Shown piece after piece: positions 1 through 6,706 of a stretch of 21,481 bases of DNA; position 1 is the first letter of the stretch; each line of letters opens with the position of its first letter. Source of the DNA: CAZXNF01 sp050741255 (GTDB taxonomy: Bacteria; Pseudomonadota; Gammaproteobacteria; Burkholderiales; SG8-41); NCBI GenBank assembly GCA_050741255.1, contig JBOIEQ010000069.1:1-21481 (forward strand), given 5' to 3'. The translations under genes and the position numbers were made by a program. The notes below the pieces were generated by a model that worked only from the letters and a program-made list of their open reading frames with translations, did no database searches and was not told the origin of the DNA.

Positions 1-524
1 GCCGTGGCGCGGCGGCGCAGCCAGCGGCGCAGCGCGGCGCGCACCGCCGCCGTGTGGCCGACGACGCCCGACACCTGCAGTGCGCGCTCGACCACAACGG
101 GCGCGGGCGGGAACAGCGCGAGTTGCGGGCGGTCGCCGTCCGGCGGCACGCCGGCATTTGACGCATCGCCGGCCCCGGCACGCTCGCGCACCGTCACGCT
201 GCCGGCCGCCGTCACGCGATAGGTCACCGTCCAGCGCTCCCCGATCGCGGGCAGGTCGATGCTGTCCGGCCGCGCCGCCTCCGCGTGCGGCGCCGCGCGC
301 CGCAGCGCCTCGAAGCGCCCGAGATGCTTCGCGATCCACTCCCGCCGGCTGTGCACGAAACGCTCGACCTCGCGCGGATCGTGACGGCGCGGCACCGTCA
401 CGCGCACGCCGTCGCGCGGACTGACGCGGATGCTGACGCGCCGAGCGCGCGGCGAGACGGCCAAGCGGTAGGGAATCGCGCCCGCGTCGTGGGCGAGCAG
501 GAGTGGCGTTGACTTTGCCGGCAC
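1..524 (-). CDS. YgjP-like (DUF45) zinc metallopeptidase, C-terminal part outside window
   Basis: An uninterrupted minus-strand reading frame of about 174 codons runs off the left edge. From the GTG at 522-524 it begins MPAKSTPLLL and continues with IPYRLAVSPRARRVSIRVSP, then VTVPRR, FVHSRREWIAKHL and a WTVTYRV segment. This is the N-terminal beta-rich half of the YgjP-like/DUF45 family, the predicted M48-type metallopeptidases related to SprT. The HExxH zinc site, which lies in the C-terminal half of the family, is outside the window, so catalysis cannot be confirmed. The gene starts 2 nt after the SDR stop codon and is probably co-transcribed with it. The GTG start was chosen because the frame has no ATG nearby and it fits the family N-terminus. 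The segment around residues 125-150 (GAGDASNAGVPPDGDRPQ) is a low-complexity insert. Confidence 0.75.
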   Translation of the reverse strand, partial: MPAKSTPLLLAHDAGAIPYRLAVSPRARRVSIRVSPRDGVRVTVPRRHDPREVERFVHSRREWIAKHLGRFEALRRAAPHAEAARPDSIDLPAIGERWTVTYRVTAAGSVTVRERAGAGDASNAGVPPDGDRPQLALFPPAPVVVERALQVSGVVGHTAAVRAALRRWLRRRAT

Positions 525-526
525 GG

Positions 527-1318
527 CTACATCAGCGCGGCGGAGCGGCCGCCGTCGATCGGCAGCGTCGTGCCGGTGATGAACGAGGCGTGCGTAGAAG
601 CCAGGAACACCACGGCCGCGGCGACTTCCTCCGGGCTGCCGATCTTCCGCAGCGGCGTGCTGTTGACCAGCGCCGCGCGCAGTTCCGCCTCGCGCGCGGC
701 GTCGCCCTTGGAAGCGCGCGTGAAACCGCGCCGGGACAGCGGCGTGTCGATGCGCCCCGGGCAGATGGTGTTGACGGTGATGTGGTCGGGCCCCGCCTCC
801 AGCGACAGCGTCTTCGCGTAGCCGATCAGGCCCGCCCACGTCGCCACCGACAGGCCGTAATTGACGGCGGGCTGCCGCACCGACAGCGCGGTGATGTTGA
901 CGATGCGCCCGCCCCCGGCCGCGCGCATGTGGGGCACGGCCGCGCGGCACAGCCGCACCACGCTCATCAGGTTCTGCTGGATCGCCTTCTGCCAGGCCGC
1001 GTCGTCGAAGTCGAGCAGGACGCCGAGGGGCGGTGCGCCATCGTTGTTGACGAGCACGTCGAGCCGGCCGAACGCCTGCACCGCCGCGTCGATCACGCGC
1101 GGGTTGTCTTCCGGTTTGCCGATGTCGGCCGCGCAGACCGCGACTTCCGCGCCGGTTTCCGCGCGGATGCGGGCCGCCGCCTCGTCGAGTTCCGCCTGCC
1201 GCCGGGCCCAGATCAGCACCCGCGCGCCTTCCTGCGCGAGGCGATGCGCGACGGCATAACCGATGCCGCTGCTGCCGCCGCCCACGACCGCCGCCTTGCC
1301 CTTCAGTCCCAGATCCAC
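527..1318 (-). CDS. SDR-family oxidoreductase with altered catalytic residues
   Basis: A 263-residue Rossmann-fold protein of the classical short-chain dehydrogenase/reductase size. The cofactor glycine motif is GGGSSGIG at residues 13-20, followed by NNDG (91-94, the NNAG equivalent), PGRIDT (187-192) and ITGTTLPIDGG near the C-terminus. The active site is unusual. Tyr154 is present, but the Lys expected four residues later is Val158 (YGLSV), and the usual catalytic Ser falls at Ala144, with Ser146 nearby. It resembles the divergent FabG-like clade in which YxxxK is not kept, so it may be a non-canonical reductase or a binding protein; the substrate is unknown. The GTG start is supported by a GAGGAG Shine-Dalgarno 8 nt upstream. 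It is transcribed divergently from the TctC operon and sits just upstream of the YgjP-like gene. Confidence 0.88.
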   Translation of the reverse strand: MDLGLKGKAAVVGGGSSGIGYAVAHRLAQEGARVLIWARRQAELDEAAARIRAETGAEVAVCAADIGKPEDNPRVIDAAVQAFGRLDVLVNNDGAPPLGVLLDFDDAAWQKAIQQNLMSVVRLCRAAVPHMRAAGGGRIVNITALSVRQPAVNYGLSVATWAGLIGYAKTLSLEAGPDHITVNTICPGRIDTPLSRRGFTRASKGDAAREAELRAALVNSTPLRKIGSPEEVAAAVVFLASTHASFITGTTLPIDGGRSAALM

Positions 1319-1326
1319 CCTGTTCT

Positions 1327-1332
1327 CTCCTC
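1327..1332 (-). promoter_or_regulatory. Shine-Dalgarno of the SDR gene (supports GTG start)
   Basis: On the minus strand GAGGAG ends 8 nt before the GTG at 1316-1318. It supports that start codon over internal alternatives. Confidence 0.7.
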
Positions 1333-1342
1333 GCGTCGCGGG

Positions 1343-1382
1343 CGCATCTCGTTTGATGCGGCCGCGGCTGGTAGTTTACGAT
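1343..1382 (+). promoter_or_regulatory. candidate promoter with overlapping inverted repeat, divergent region
   Basis: In the 142-bp gap between the divergent SDR and TctC genes there is TTGATG (1353-1358), an 18-bp spacer and TACGAT (1377-1382), a fair sigma-70-like pair reading towards TctC. A 6-bp inverted repeat, CGCATC (1343-1348) and GATGCG (1355-1360), overlaps the -35 element and could be an operator. Only sequence resemblance supports this. No regulator gene is adjacent. Confidence 0.3.
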
Positions 1383-1447
1383 GCCGGACCTGCACAAAAA
1401 CAGCGTTTGGGGCCACCGCGGCCACCGGCGCATCCCGAACCATCCCT

Positions 1448-1452
1448 GGAGG
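1448..1452 (+). promoter_or_regulatory. Shine-Dalgarno deciding a TTG start for TctC protein
   Basis: GGAGG lies 8 nt upstream of TTG at 1461. This is the ideal spacing and favours TTG over the ATG three codons later (1470). It also excludes the far-upstream in-frame ATG at 1263, which would add about 66 non-family residues overlapping the SDR gene. Confidence 0.75.
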
Positions 1453-1460
1453 TACTCGCC

Positions 1461-2438
1461 TTGAACCCAATGTTGCCGCGCCTGGCGCTTCTGGCCGCCC
1501 TCGCGCCGTATGCCGACGGCGCCCTCGCGCAAAGCTCCGCGCAGAAATATCCCAGCCAGACCATCAACGTCATCGCCGCCACCTCCCCCGGCGGCGGCAT
1601 CGACTTCTTCGCGCGCGTCGTCGCGCAGAAGCTCTCCGACATGGGCGCGCGCGCCATCGTCGTCAACAAGCCCGGCGCCAACAGCACCATCGGCTTCGAG
1701 TTCGTGGCCAAATCTCCGCCGGACGGCTACACGCTGCTCATGTCGGCCGGCAGCATCGTCACCACGCAGATGCTGTACGAGAAAGTGCCGTACGACGGCG
1801 AGCGGGACTTCACGCCGGTCATCTACGCCGGCTACATTCCGCTGATCCTGGTCACGCCGCCGTCGTTTCCGGCCCGGTCCGTCAAGGAGCTGATCGCGCT
1901 GGCAAAGGCGAAGCCCGGCGAAGTGCAGTGGGCCAACGGCGGGACGGGCTCCGGCGGCAACCTGTCCTCCGCGCTGCTGAAGCATCTGGCCAAAATCAAC
2001 ATCGTCGGCATCCCGTACAAGGGCAACGCGCCGGCGCTGACCGCGGTGATGGGCGGCCATGTGTCCATGATGTTCGACACCATGAACACCTCGCTGCCCT
2101 TCGTGCAGGCCGGCCGCCTGAAGGCGCTGGCGGTGACCACGGCGCAGCGCCTGCCGCAGGCGCCCGAGATTCCGACCATGATCGAGTCCGGCCTGCCCGG
2201 CTTCGAGGTCAGCGCCTGGTACATGCTCTTCGCACCCAAAAAGACGCCGCGCGAGATCATCCTGAAGCTCAACGCGGACCTCAACAAGGCCTTCTCGGAC
2301 CCCGACACCATCAAGCGCCTGCAGACGCAGGGCGTGACGCTCACCGGCGGCACGCCGGAACAGGCGGAGGCGCACTGGCAGGCGGAAACAAAACGTTGGG
2401 GACCGCTCATCAGGAACGCCGGGATCAAGGGGGAATGA
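1461..2438 (+). CDS. Bug/TctC-family tripartite tricarboxylate solute-binding protein
   Basis: A 325-residue periplasmic binding protein, the normal length for the Bug/TctC family. The N-terminus has a hydrophobic signal segment (residues 5-18) and a likely cleavage after ALA at about residue 23. Family signatures follow: TSPGGGIDFFAR (41-52), the NKPGANSTIGFEFVAKSPPDGYTLL region (69-93), PYKGNAPALTAVMGG, and a C-terminal GLPGFEVSAWY. Bug proteins bind carboxylates in the periplasm. No TctA/TctB membrane partners lie nearby, which is common for orphan Bug genes in Burkholderiales. The stop overlaps the next start (ATGA), so it heads an operon with an amidohydrolase and an acyl-CoA ligase. The likely ligand is therefore the acid handled by those enzymes (inference). 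Confidence 0.93.
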   Translation: MNPMLPRLALLAALAPYADGALAQSSAQKYPSQTINVIAATSPGGGIDFFARVVAQKLSDMGARAIVVNKPGANSTIGFEFVAKSPPDGYTLLMSAGSIVTTQMLYEKVPYDGERDFTPVIYAGYIPLILVTPPSFPARSVKELIALAKAKPGEVQWANGGTGSGGNLSSALLKHLAKINIVGIPYKGNAPALTAVMGGHVSMMFDTMNTSLPFVQAGRLKALAVTTAQRLPQAPEIPTMIESGLPGFEVSAWYMLFAPKKTPREIILKLNADLNKAFSDPDTIKRLQTQGVTLTGGTPEQAEAHWQAETKRWGPLIRNAGIKGE

Positions 2439-3307
2439 GCGTGAAACTGTTCGACGTGCATTCGCACTGGGGCACCGAGCGCGCGTACCCGCTGCGCACC
2501 GACGAGTCGCGGGCGCTGCAGAAGAAGAAGTGGAACTCGACGGCGAAGTACCACACCGAGGACGAGATGGCCGCCTACCTGCGCCAGAACAACGTGCGCA
2601 CCATCCTCGACTTCGGTTTCACCAAGAACATCCCGCTCGACGAGGTGAAGGGGTACCACGACTACGCCATCGAAACGCAGGCGAAGTTCGCCGACTGCAT
2701 CCACGGCTTCTGGGTGCAGATCAACCCCTCCACGGGACGTGAAGGAGCCGCGGAGCTGAAGCGCTGCATGAAGGAAAGCAAGGGCTTCGTGAGTTATTGC
2801 GTCACCGGCGCCGGCATGGGCTATCCCGCCGGCGACCCGATTTACGCGCCCTTCTACGAGGCGGCGCTGGAACTGGACCGGCCGGTGCTGGTGATGGTGG
2901 GCTACACCGGCCACGGCGGCGGCCTGCGCGGCGGCGGCGGCGTGGAGCTGGACCTTTCGCACCCGCGCCACGTCGACAAGCTCGCCGTGCAGTACCCCGA
3001 CATGAAGATCATTTCCTCGCGCCCCGCCTGGCCGTGGCAGGACGAGATGATCGCGATCATGCTGCACAAGCGGAACGTGTGGGCGGAGATGCACGGCTGG
3101 TCGCCCAAGTATTTCACCGATCCGCTGAAGCGCGAGATCCGCAACCGCTTCAAGGAGCGCGTGATGTTCGGCGCGGACTACCCGCTGTTTCAGTACGAGC
3201 GGCTGGTGGCCGACTGGCGCGGCCTCGGCTACGACGAGGCCATCCTCGACAACGTGTTCCACAAGACCGCCGAGAAGCTGTTTGGCCTCACCCCGGAAGC
3301 TGCATGA
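2435..3307 (+). CDS. amidohydrolase family 2 (ACMSD-like) protein with altered metal ligands
   Basis: A 290-residue TIM-barrel amidohydrolase-related protein (Pfam Amidohydro_2 type). The N-terminal metal motif is DVHSH (His9, His11), and the C-terminal FGADYP carries the conserved Asp248. The two histidines expected in between are missing. The position usually seen as PVxxH reads VLVMVG (Met154), and the usual GHxGxPW loop reads SSRPAWPW (Arg196). A Gly-rich loop (about 157-169) precedes LSHPRHVDKLA. Relatives in the superfamily decarboxylate or hydrolyse aromatic and dicarboxylic acids or lactones; the substrate here is unknown. It starts in an ATGA overlap with the TctC gene and ends in an ATGA overlap with the ligase gene, so the three are almost certainly translationally coupled. 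Confidence 0.88.
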   Translation: MSVKLFDVHSHWGTERAYPLRTDESRALQKKKWNSTAKYHTEDEMAAYLRQNNVRTILDFGFTKNIPLDEVKGYHDYAIETQAKFADCIHGFWVQINPSTGREGAAELKRCMKESKGFVSYCVTGAGMGYPAGDPIYAPFYEAALELDRPVLVMVGYTGHGGGLRGGGGVELDLSHPRHVDKLAVQYPDMKIISSRPAWPWQDEMIAIMLHKRNVWAEMHGWSPKYFTDPLKREIRNRFKERVMFGADYPLFQYERLVADWRGLGYDEAILDNVFHKTAEKLFGLTPEAA

Positions 3308-4740
3308 TCACCTCCCCCGCGTACTCGCTCGACAACCTGCCGACCCCGCCGCTGTATTCCGACGCGCTCGATTTCAACGCGCTGTACGAGGAATTCCCGC
3401 CGGCGCCGAAGTTTTTCCAGACCACCTACCGGCTGCCGCCCGACCAGATCCGCAAACTCCAGGAAAAACGCTTCCTTGAACAGGTCGCGCGCGGCTGGCA
3501 GGTGCCCTTCTATCAGAAGCTGTGGGGCAAGGCAGGGCTCAAGCCCGGCGACATCCGCAGCCTCGCCGACATCGAGAAGATCCCGCCCTACACGGTGCAC
3601 GACCTGCGCGAGAGCATCGAACGCAATCCGCCGTGGGGCGACTACTGGGGCGTGACACTGGCCGACGGCGCAACCCTGCCGATGGTGCTGCAGACGAGCG
3701 GCGGCACCACGGGCCTGCCGCGGCCGATGATCTACGCGCCGCGCGACCGTGAGGTCATGGCGATCATGGGCGGGCGGCGCCTGCTGATGCAGGGCGTGCG
3801 TCCCGGCGACCTGATCCAGGTGACGATGTCGCTGGGCCTGACCAACGCGGGCATGATGGTCCGCGAATACATCTGGAAGTACACCGGCGCGGTCCCCCTC
3901 ATGACGGGCAGCGGCGCCGCCACGCCGACGCGGCGGCAGCTCGAACTCATGCAGGCGTGGAAGCCCACGGTGCTGATCGGCATTCCGTCCTACGTTCGCC
4001 ACCTGGGACTGGTCGCGCGCGACGAGCTGAAGATCGATCCGCGTTCACTCGGCATCCGCGTCATCCTCGCCGGCCTCGGCCCGGAACCGCGCGACGCGCT
4101 GGAGGACATGTGGGGCGCCCGCGTGATGCAGCAGTACGGTACCAACGAATCCGGGATGATGGCGGCCGAATGCCCGTACCAGAACGGCTTCCACATCTTC
4201 GAGGACGCCTACCTGCTGGAAATCGCCGACCCGGAAACCAACCGGCCGGTGCCCACCGGCGACAAGGGCAACATCTACATCACGTGTTTGTTCAAGCACG
4301 CGGCGCCGGTGATCCGTTTCAACTCCAACGACGTATCGGCCATTGCCACGGACGTCTGCCCCTGCGGCGGCACGCACCGCCGGCTGCAGGGCATCTTCGG
4401 CCGCGCGGACAACATGGTGCGGCTGCGCGGCATCAACGTCTTTCCGGAGGCCATCGCGACGGTGGTGGTCGCGGACCCGCGCTGTAACGGCGAATATTTC
4501 TGCGAGGTCCACACCGTCGGCGCCGACCGCGACGAGTTGACCGTCAAGGTGGAGGTCCGCGACGCTTCGGTGGACCGCACGGCGCTGAAGAACGACCTGC
4601 AGCGCAGGATGAAGGAAGTGCTCTCGGTCACGCTCAACGTGGAGCCGGTGGACGCTAAATCGCTCGACAAGCTGACGGGGCTGTCGAGCACCTCGAAGAT
4701 CAAGCGGCTCGCGGACAACCGGGCGGTGAAAAAGCTCTGA
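3304..4740 (+). CDS. PaaK-type AMP-dependent acyl-CoA ligase
   Basis: A 478-residue adenylate-forming enzyme resembling phenylacetate-CoA ligases, somewhat longer than typical PaaK (about 430-440). Visible motifs are the ATP/phosphate loop TSGGTTGLPRP (131-141), the adenine/Mg motif QQYGTNESG (276-284), and a PaaK-style CPCGGTHRR (352-360) followed by IFGRADNMVRLRGINVFPE (364-382). A C-terminal Lys-containing SSTSKIKR (461-468) fits the late catalytic lysine region. It should convert a carboxylic acid, ATP and CoA to acyl-CoA via an acyl-adenylate. The substrate is unknown; an aryl or arylacetic acid is the family default. It is the last gene of the TctC-amidohydrolase-ligase operon and is followed 15 nt later by a terminator hairpin. 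Confidence 0.9.
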   Translation: MITSPAYSLDNLPTPPLYSDALDFNALYEEFPPAPKFFQTTYRLPPDQIRKLQEKRFLEQVARGWQVPFYQKLWGKAGLKPGDIRSLADIEKIPPYTVHDLRESIERNPPWGDYWGVTLADGATLPMVLQTSGGTTGLPRPMIYAPRDREVMAIMGGRRLLMQGVRPGDLIQVTMSLGLTNAGMMVREYIWKYTGAVPLMTGSGAATPTRRQLELMQAWKPTVLIGIPSYVRHLGLVARDELKIDPRSLGIRVILAGLGPEPRDALEDMWGARVMQQYGTNESGMMAAECPYQNGFHIFEDAYLLEIADPETNRPVPTGDKGNIYITCLFKHAAPVIRFNSNDVSAIATDVCPCGGTHRRLQGIFGRADNMVRLRGINVFPEAIATVVVADPRCNGEYFCEVHTVGADRDELTVKVEVRDASVDRTALKNDLQRRMKEVLSVTLNVEPVDAKSLDKLTGLSSTSKIKRLADNRAVKKL

Positions 4741-4755
4741 CCGGAGGCCCAAAGA

Positions 4756-4780
4756 AAAAGGCGGCCCACGGCCGCCTTTT
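4756..4780. terminator. bidirectional intrinsic terminator
   Basis: A perfect stem GGCGGCC / GGCCGCC with a CAC loop is flanked by AAAA on the left and TTTT on the right, so it can act on both strands. It lies between the convergent ligase gene (plus) and the HiPIP gene (minus). Confidence 0.85.
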
Positions 4781-4815
4781 CATCCTGCCTGCCGCGCCTC
4801 AGCGCGGCGCAGGGA

Positions 4816-5175
4816 TCACGCCTTTTTCACGTAGGCCGAGCACCAGCCCTTGGTGTGCACCGACTTGCCCGGGAAGATCGGACAGCCGCCGGTCGCGTCG
4901 GTCGGCTTGCCCTGGAACAGCGTGCAGTTGCCGCAGTGCTGGCCGGCCGCGAATTTCGGGAATTTCGCCTTGTCGGCCTTGGCCGCGTCCGCCACATAGC
5001 CCAGGCTCACGGCGGTGGGATCCTTGGGATCCACGAGCGGGAGCGGTTTGGCCTGCGCCTGCGCGCGGCGGGTACCGGCGACGGCGCCAATGGCGACCAG
5101 CGCGAGCGAACCGTACTTGAGCATGGTGCGGCGTTGCAGATTCACTGTCACAGCTTGCGGCGACTTCGACGACAT
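4816..5175 (-). CDS. high-potential iron-sulfur protein (HiPIP), Tat-exported
   Basis: A 119-residue precursor of a small periplasmic electron carrier with one [4Fe-4S] cluster. Counting from the ATG, there is a twin-arginine signal (RRTMLK at about 15-20, hydrophobic stretch to about 35, AQAQA cleavage zone near 40). The mature domain has the HiPIP cysteine pattern CGNC (81, 84), GGC (98) and GWC (112), plus the conserved tyrosine in SLGYVADA. HiPIPs of this kind carry electrons between cytochrome bc1 and oxidases or photosynthetic reaction centres. The ATG at 5173-5175 is preferred over the upstream TTG (5182-5184), because GAGGGAG sits 9 nt before the ATG but touches the TTG. The gene stands alone, ends at a bidirectional terminator and faces the ligase operon. 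Confidence 0.93.
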   Translation of the reverse strand: MSSKSPQAVTVNLQRRTMLKYGSLALVAIGAVAGTRRAQAQAKPLPLVDPKDPTAVSLGYVADAAKADKAKFPKFAAGQHCGNCTLFQGKPTDATGGCPIFPGKSVHTKGWCSAYVKKA

Positions 5176-5184
5176 TTTGGGCAA

Positions 5185-5191
5185 CTCCCTC
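5185..5191 (-). promoter_or_regulatory. Shine-Dalgarno deciding the HiPIP start
   Basis: GAGGGAG on the minus strand has a 9-nt spacer to the ATG at 5175 and none to the upstream in-frame TTG. It selects the ATG. Confidence 0.7.
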
Positions 5192-5458
5192 GAGTGATGT
5201 GTGCTTCCGTTACGACCGCTGCGGCCGCAACGCGTTCGGCATTATGCGCATGTGACTGAACAAATTCACCTGTCGTGACCGGGTGATCAGGACTACACGC
5301 CCACAGTCGAAAACCATTCTCATTTACGCCGCGGGTTGATGCGTGCAGGCACGCGGTCACCTGCATTCCTTAACGCCGCCGGGTGCCCGGCGGTGCACAA
5401 ATGGCAGCCAAACCCAAAAACGCTTACTCTCGGGCCGTATAACCTTCCAATAACCGCC
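5192..5458. other. divergent intergenic region between HiPIP and small Lys-rich protein gene
   Basis: About 270 bp without a convincing gene. It holds a Fur-box-like element (5308-5322), a GC-rich inverted repeat CCGCCGGG/CCCGGCGG with a 2-nt centre (5376-5393), and TATAAC (5438-5443), a possible -10 for the plus-strand gene although no good -35 precedes it. The GC-rich palindrome could be a protein-binding site; neither arm is followed by a T-run, so it is not a terminator. Confidence 0.5.
5308..5322 (-). promoter_or_regulatory. Fur-box-like sequence upstream of HiPIP
   Basis: On the minus strand TGAGAATGGTTTTCG matches the 7-1-7 Fur palindrome TGAGAATxATTCTCA at most positions. It lies about 130 bp upstream of the HiPIP start. 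Iron control of an iron-sulfur protein would make sense, but the right half-site is imperfect. Confidence 0.25.
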
Positions 5459-5473
5459 AAAGGACCCCATCGG

Positions 5474-5674
5474 ATGGCCAAACCCAATTACGGATTCGCC
5501 AAGCGCCAGCGCGATCTGGCCAAGAAACAGAAGAAAGAGGACAAACTGCGCAAGAAGGCCGCAGCCAAGCTCGACGCCAACGGCGGGGTGATCGCTGATG
5601 GCGCGCCCGACGACGGCGCCGCGCCCGACACGCCTGATACGCCCGCCTCCGGCGACACGCCGACCGGCACCTGA
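5474..5674 (+). CDS. small Lys-rich hypothetical protein
   Basis: A 66-residue protein with a very basic N-terminal half (KRQRDLAKKQKKEDKLRKK at about 10-28), likely helical, and an acidic/Pro/Thr-rich tail (about 40-66). AAAGGA stands 9 nt before the ATG, and the frame opens cleanly at that ATG. The N-terminus MAKPNYGFAKRQRDLAKK resembles a small uncharacterised protein family I associate with betaproteobacteria; no function is known to me. The charge pattern would fit nucleic-acid or ribosome contact, but that is speculation. A hairpin with a T-run follows the stop, suggesting a monocistronic gene. Confidence 0.75.
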   Translation: MAKPNYGFAKRQRDLAKKQKKEDKLRKKAAAKLDANGGVIADGAPDDGAAPDTPDTPASGDTPTGT

Positions 5675-5687
5675 CCCCCGAACGGCC

Positions 5688-5724
5688 CGGCGGCAGGCGT
5701 GCATCGGCCGCCCGCCGCCGTTTT
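5688..5724 (+). terminator. intrinsic terminator after the small Lys-rich gene
   Basis: A 12-bp stem (5688-5699 with 5709-5720, one A-C mismatch) and a 9-nt loop are followed by TTTTG. It starts 14 nt after the stop codon of the small gene and separates it from the dioxygenase gene. Confidence 0.6.
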
Positions 5725-5762
5725 GTCTCCAACAGGCTCCCGCTCGTGAACGGATGTCTGAC

Positions 5763-5782
5763 GCAGAACGCAGCCGTTCTGC
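5763..5782 (+). promoter_or_regulatory. inverted repeat just upstream of the dioxygenase ribosome-binding site
   Basis: A perfect 7-bp inverted repeat GCAGAAC / GTTCTGC with a 6-nt spacer ends 2 nt before a strong AAAGGAGG Shine-Dalgarno (5785-5792). It may be an operator or an mRNA hairpin that modulates translation. Confidence 0.3.
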
Positions 5783-5797
5783 CGAAAGGAGGAAACC

Positions 5798-6691
5798 ATG
5801 GAACTGAAGCAGCTGGGTCCCGGCTTCGCCGCTGAAGTGCGCGGCGTCGGCATCGACGAGGTTGCCGCCAGCGACGCGGTCTACACCGCCGTGCGCGCCG
5901 CCTTCGAGGAACACTCGATACTGCTGTTTCGCGACCAGACGCTCGGACCGGACTTCGACGAGCGGCAGGCCGCCTACTCGCGGCGCTTCGGCACGCTGGA
6001 GATCGCCAAGGCCGCCTCGCTGGGCGAGGGCACGCCGTACGGCATCCTGACCAACATCGACCGCGCGACCGGCGCGCTGGTACCGGACGACCACAAGGAA
6101 GCGCTGCGCGCGAAAGCCAACCAGCTCTGGCATACCGACAGCTCGTTCAAGATTCCGCCGGCACTGGCCTCCGTGCTGTCCGCGCGGGTGATTCCCTCCA
6201 CGGGCGGAGAAACCGAGTTCGTTTCCATGCGCCGCGCGTGGGAACGCCTGCCGGAGGCCTCGCGGGCGCGCTTCGCCGACAGCTATGCGTGGCACGACTA
6301 TGCCCATTCCCGCGGCAAGATCGCGCCGCACCTCGCCTCCGAACGCGAACGCGCCACCCTGCCGCCGGTGTCCTGGCGCATGCGCTGGCGCAACCCGGTT
6401 AACGGCCGCGATTCGCTGTACGTGGCTTCGCACACCTGCGCGATCGACGGCATGGCCGCCGACGCGGCGCAGGCGCTGGTCGCGGAACTGATCGCCGGCG
6501 CGACGAGACCGGAGCATGTTTACGTCCATCGCTGGCGCGTGGGGGACGTGGTCATGTGGGACAACCGCGCGACGCTGCACCGCGGCCGGCCGTGGCCCGC
6601 CGGCGAAGCCCGGCACATGGTCCGCACGACGATCTCCGCGTCGGATGCGGACGGGCTCGCCGCCATGTGGCCGGCGCGCCACGCGGCGTAG
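5798..6691 (+). CDS. TauD/TfdA-family Fe(II)/2-oxoglutarate dioxygenase
   Basis: A 297-residue protein of the TauD/TfdA family, whose members hydroxylate a substrate using O2 and 2-oxoglutarate with loss of CO2 and succinate. The iron-binding facial triad is visible: His112 and Asp114 in LWHTDSSF, and His261 in ATLHRGRPW. Arg272/Arg276 in RHMVRTT are the 2-oxoglutarate carboxylate ligand candidates. HSILLFRDQTL (39-49) is a typical N-terminal family segment. The strong AAAGGAGG five bases before the ATG suggests high translation. The substrate (sulfonate, phenoxyacid, other) cannot be told from sequence. It is separated from the preceding gene by a terminator, and the PIN toxin gene follows after 15 nt. 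Confidence 0.92.
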   Translation: MELKQLGPGFAAEVRGVGIDEVAASDAVYTAVRAAFEEHSILLFRDQTLGPDFDERQAAYSRRFGTLEIAKAASLGEGTPYGILTNIDRATGALVPDDHKEALRAKANQLWHTDSSFKIPPALASVLSARVIPSTGGETEFVSMRRAWERLPEASRARFADSYAWHDYAHSRGKIAPHLASERERATLPPVSWRMRWRNPVNGRDSLYVASHTCAIDGMAADAAQALVAELIAGATRPEHVYVHRWRVGDVVMWDNRATLHRGRPWPAGEARHMVRTTISASDADGLAAMWPARHAA

Positions 6692-6706
6692 CTACACCGC
6701 TCCGCA

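Noticed and set aside
503..2434. Long plus-strand open frame that runs into the amidohydrolase gene (934 codons in total)
   Set aside because: Only the part from 2435 matches a protein family. The rest is an Arg/Ala/Gly-rich shadow of the SDR and TctC genes in high-GC DNA.
1832..3262. 476-codon minus-strand frame antisense to TctC and amidohydrolase
   Set aside because: It is antisense to two confident genes, with biased composition and no family match.
5376..5393. GC-rich palindrome as a terminator for the HiPIP side
   Set aside because: Its centre is only 2 nt and it lacks a T-run. It also lies upstream of both flanking genes.
5357..6682. 441-codon minus-strand frame over the small Lys-rich and dioxygenase genes
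   Set aside because: It is a shadow of a confident dioxygenase gene and has no recognisable domain.
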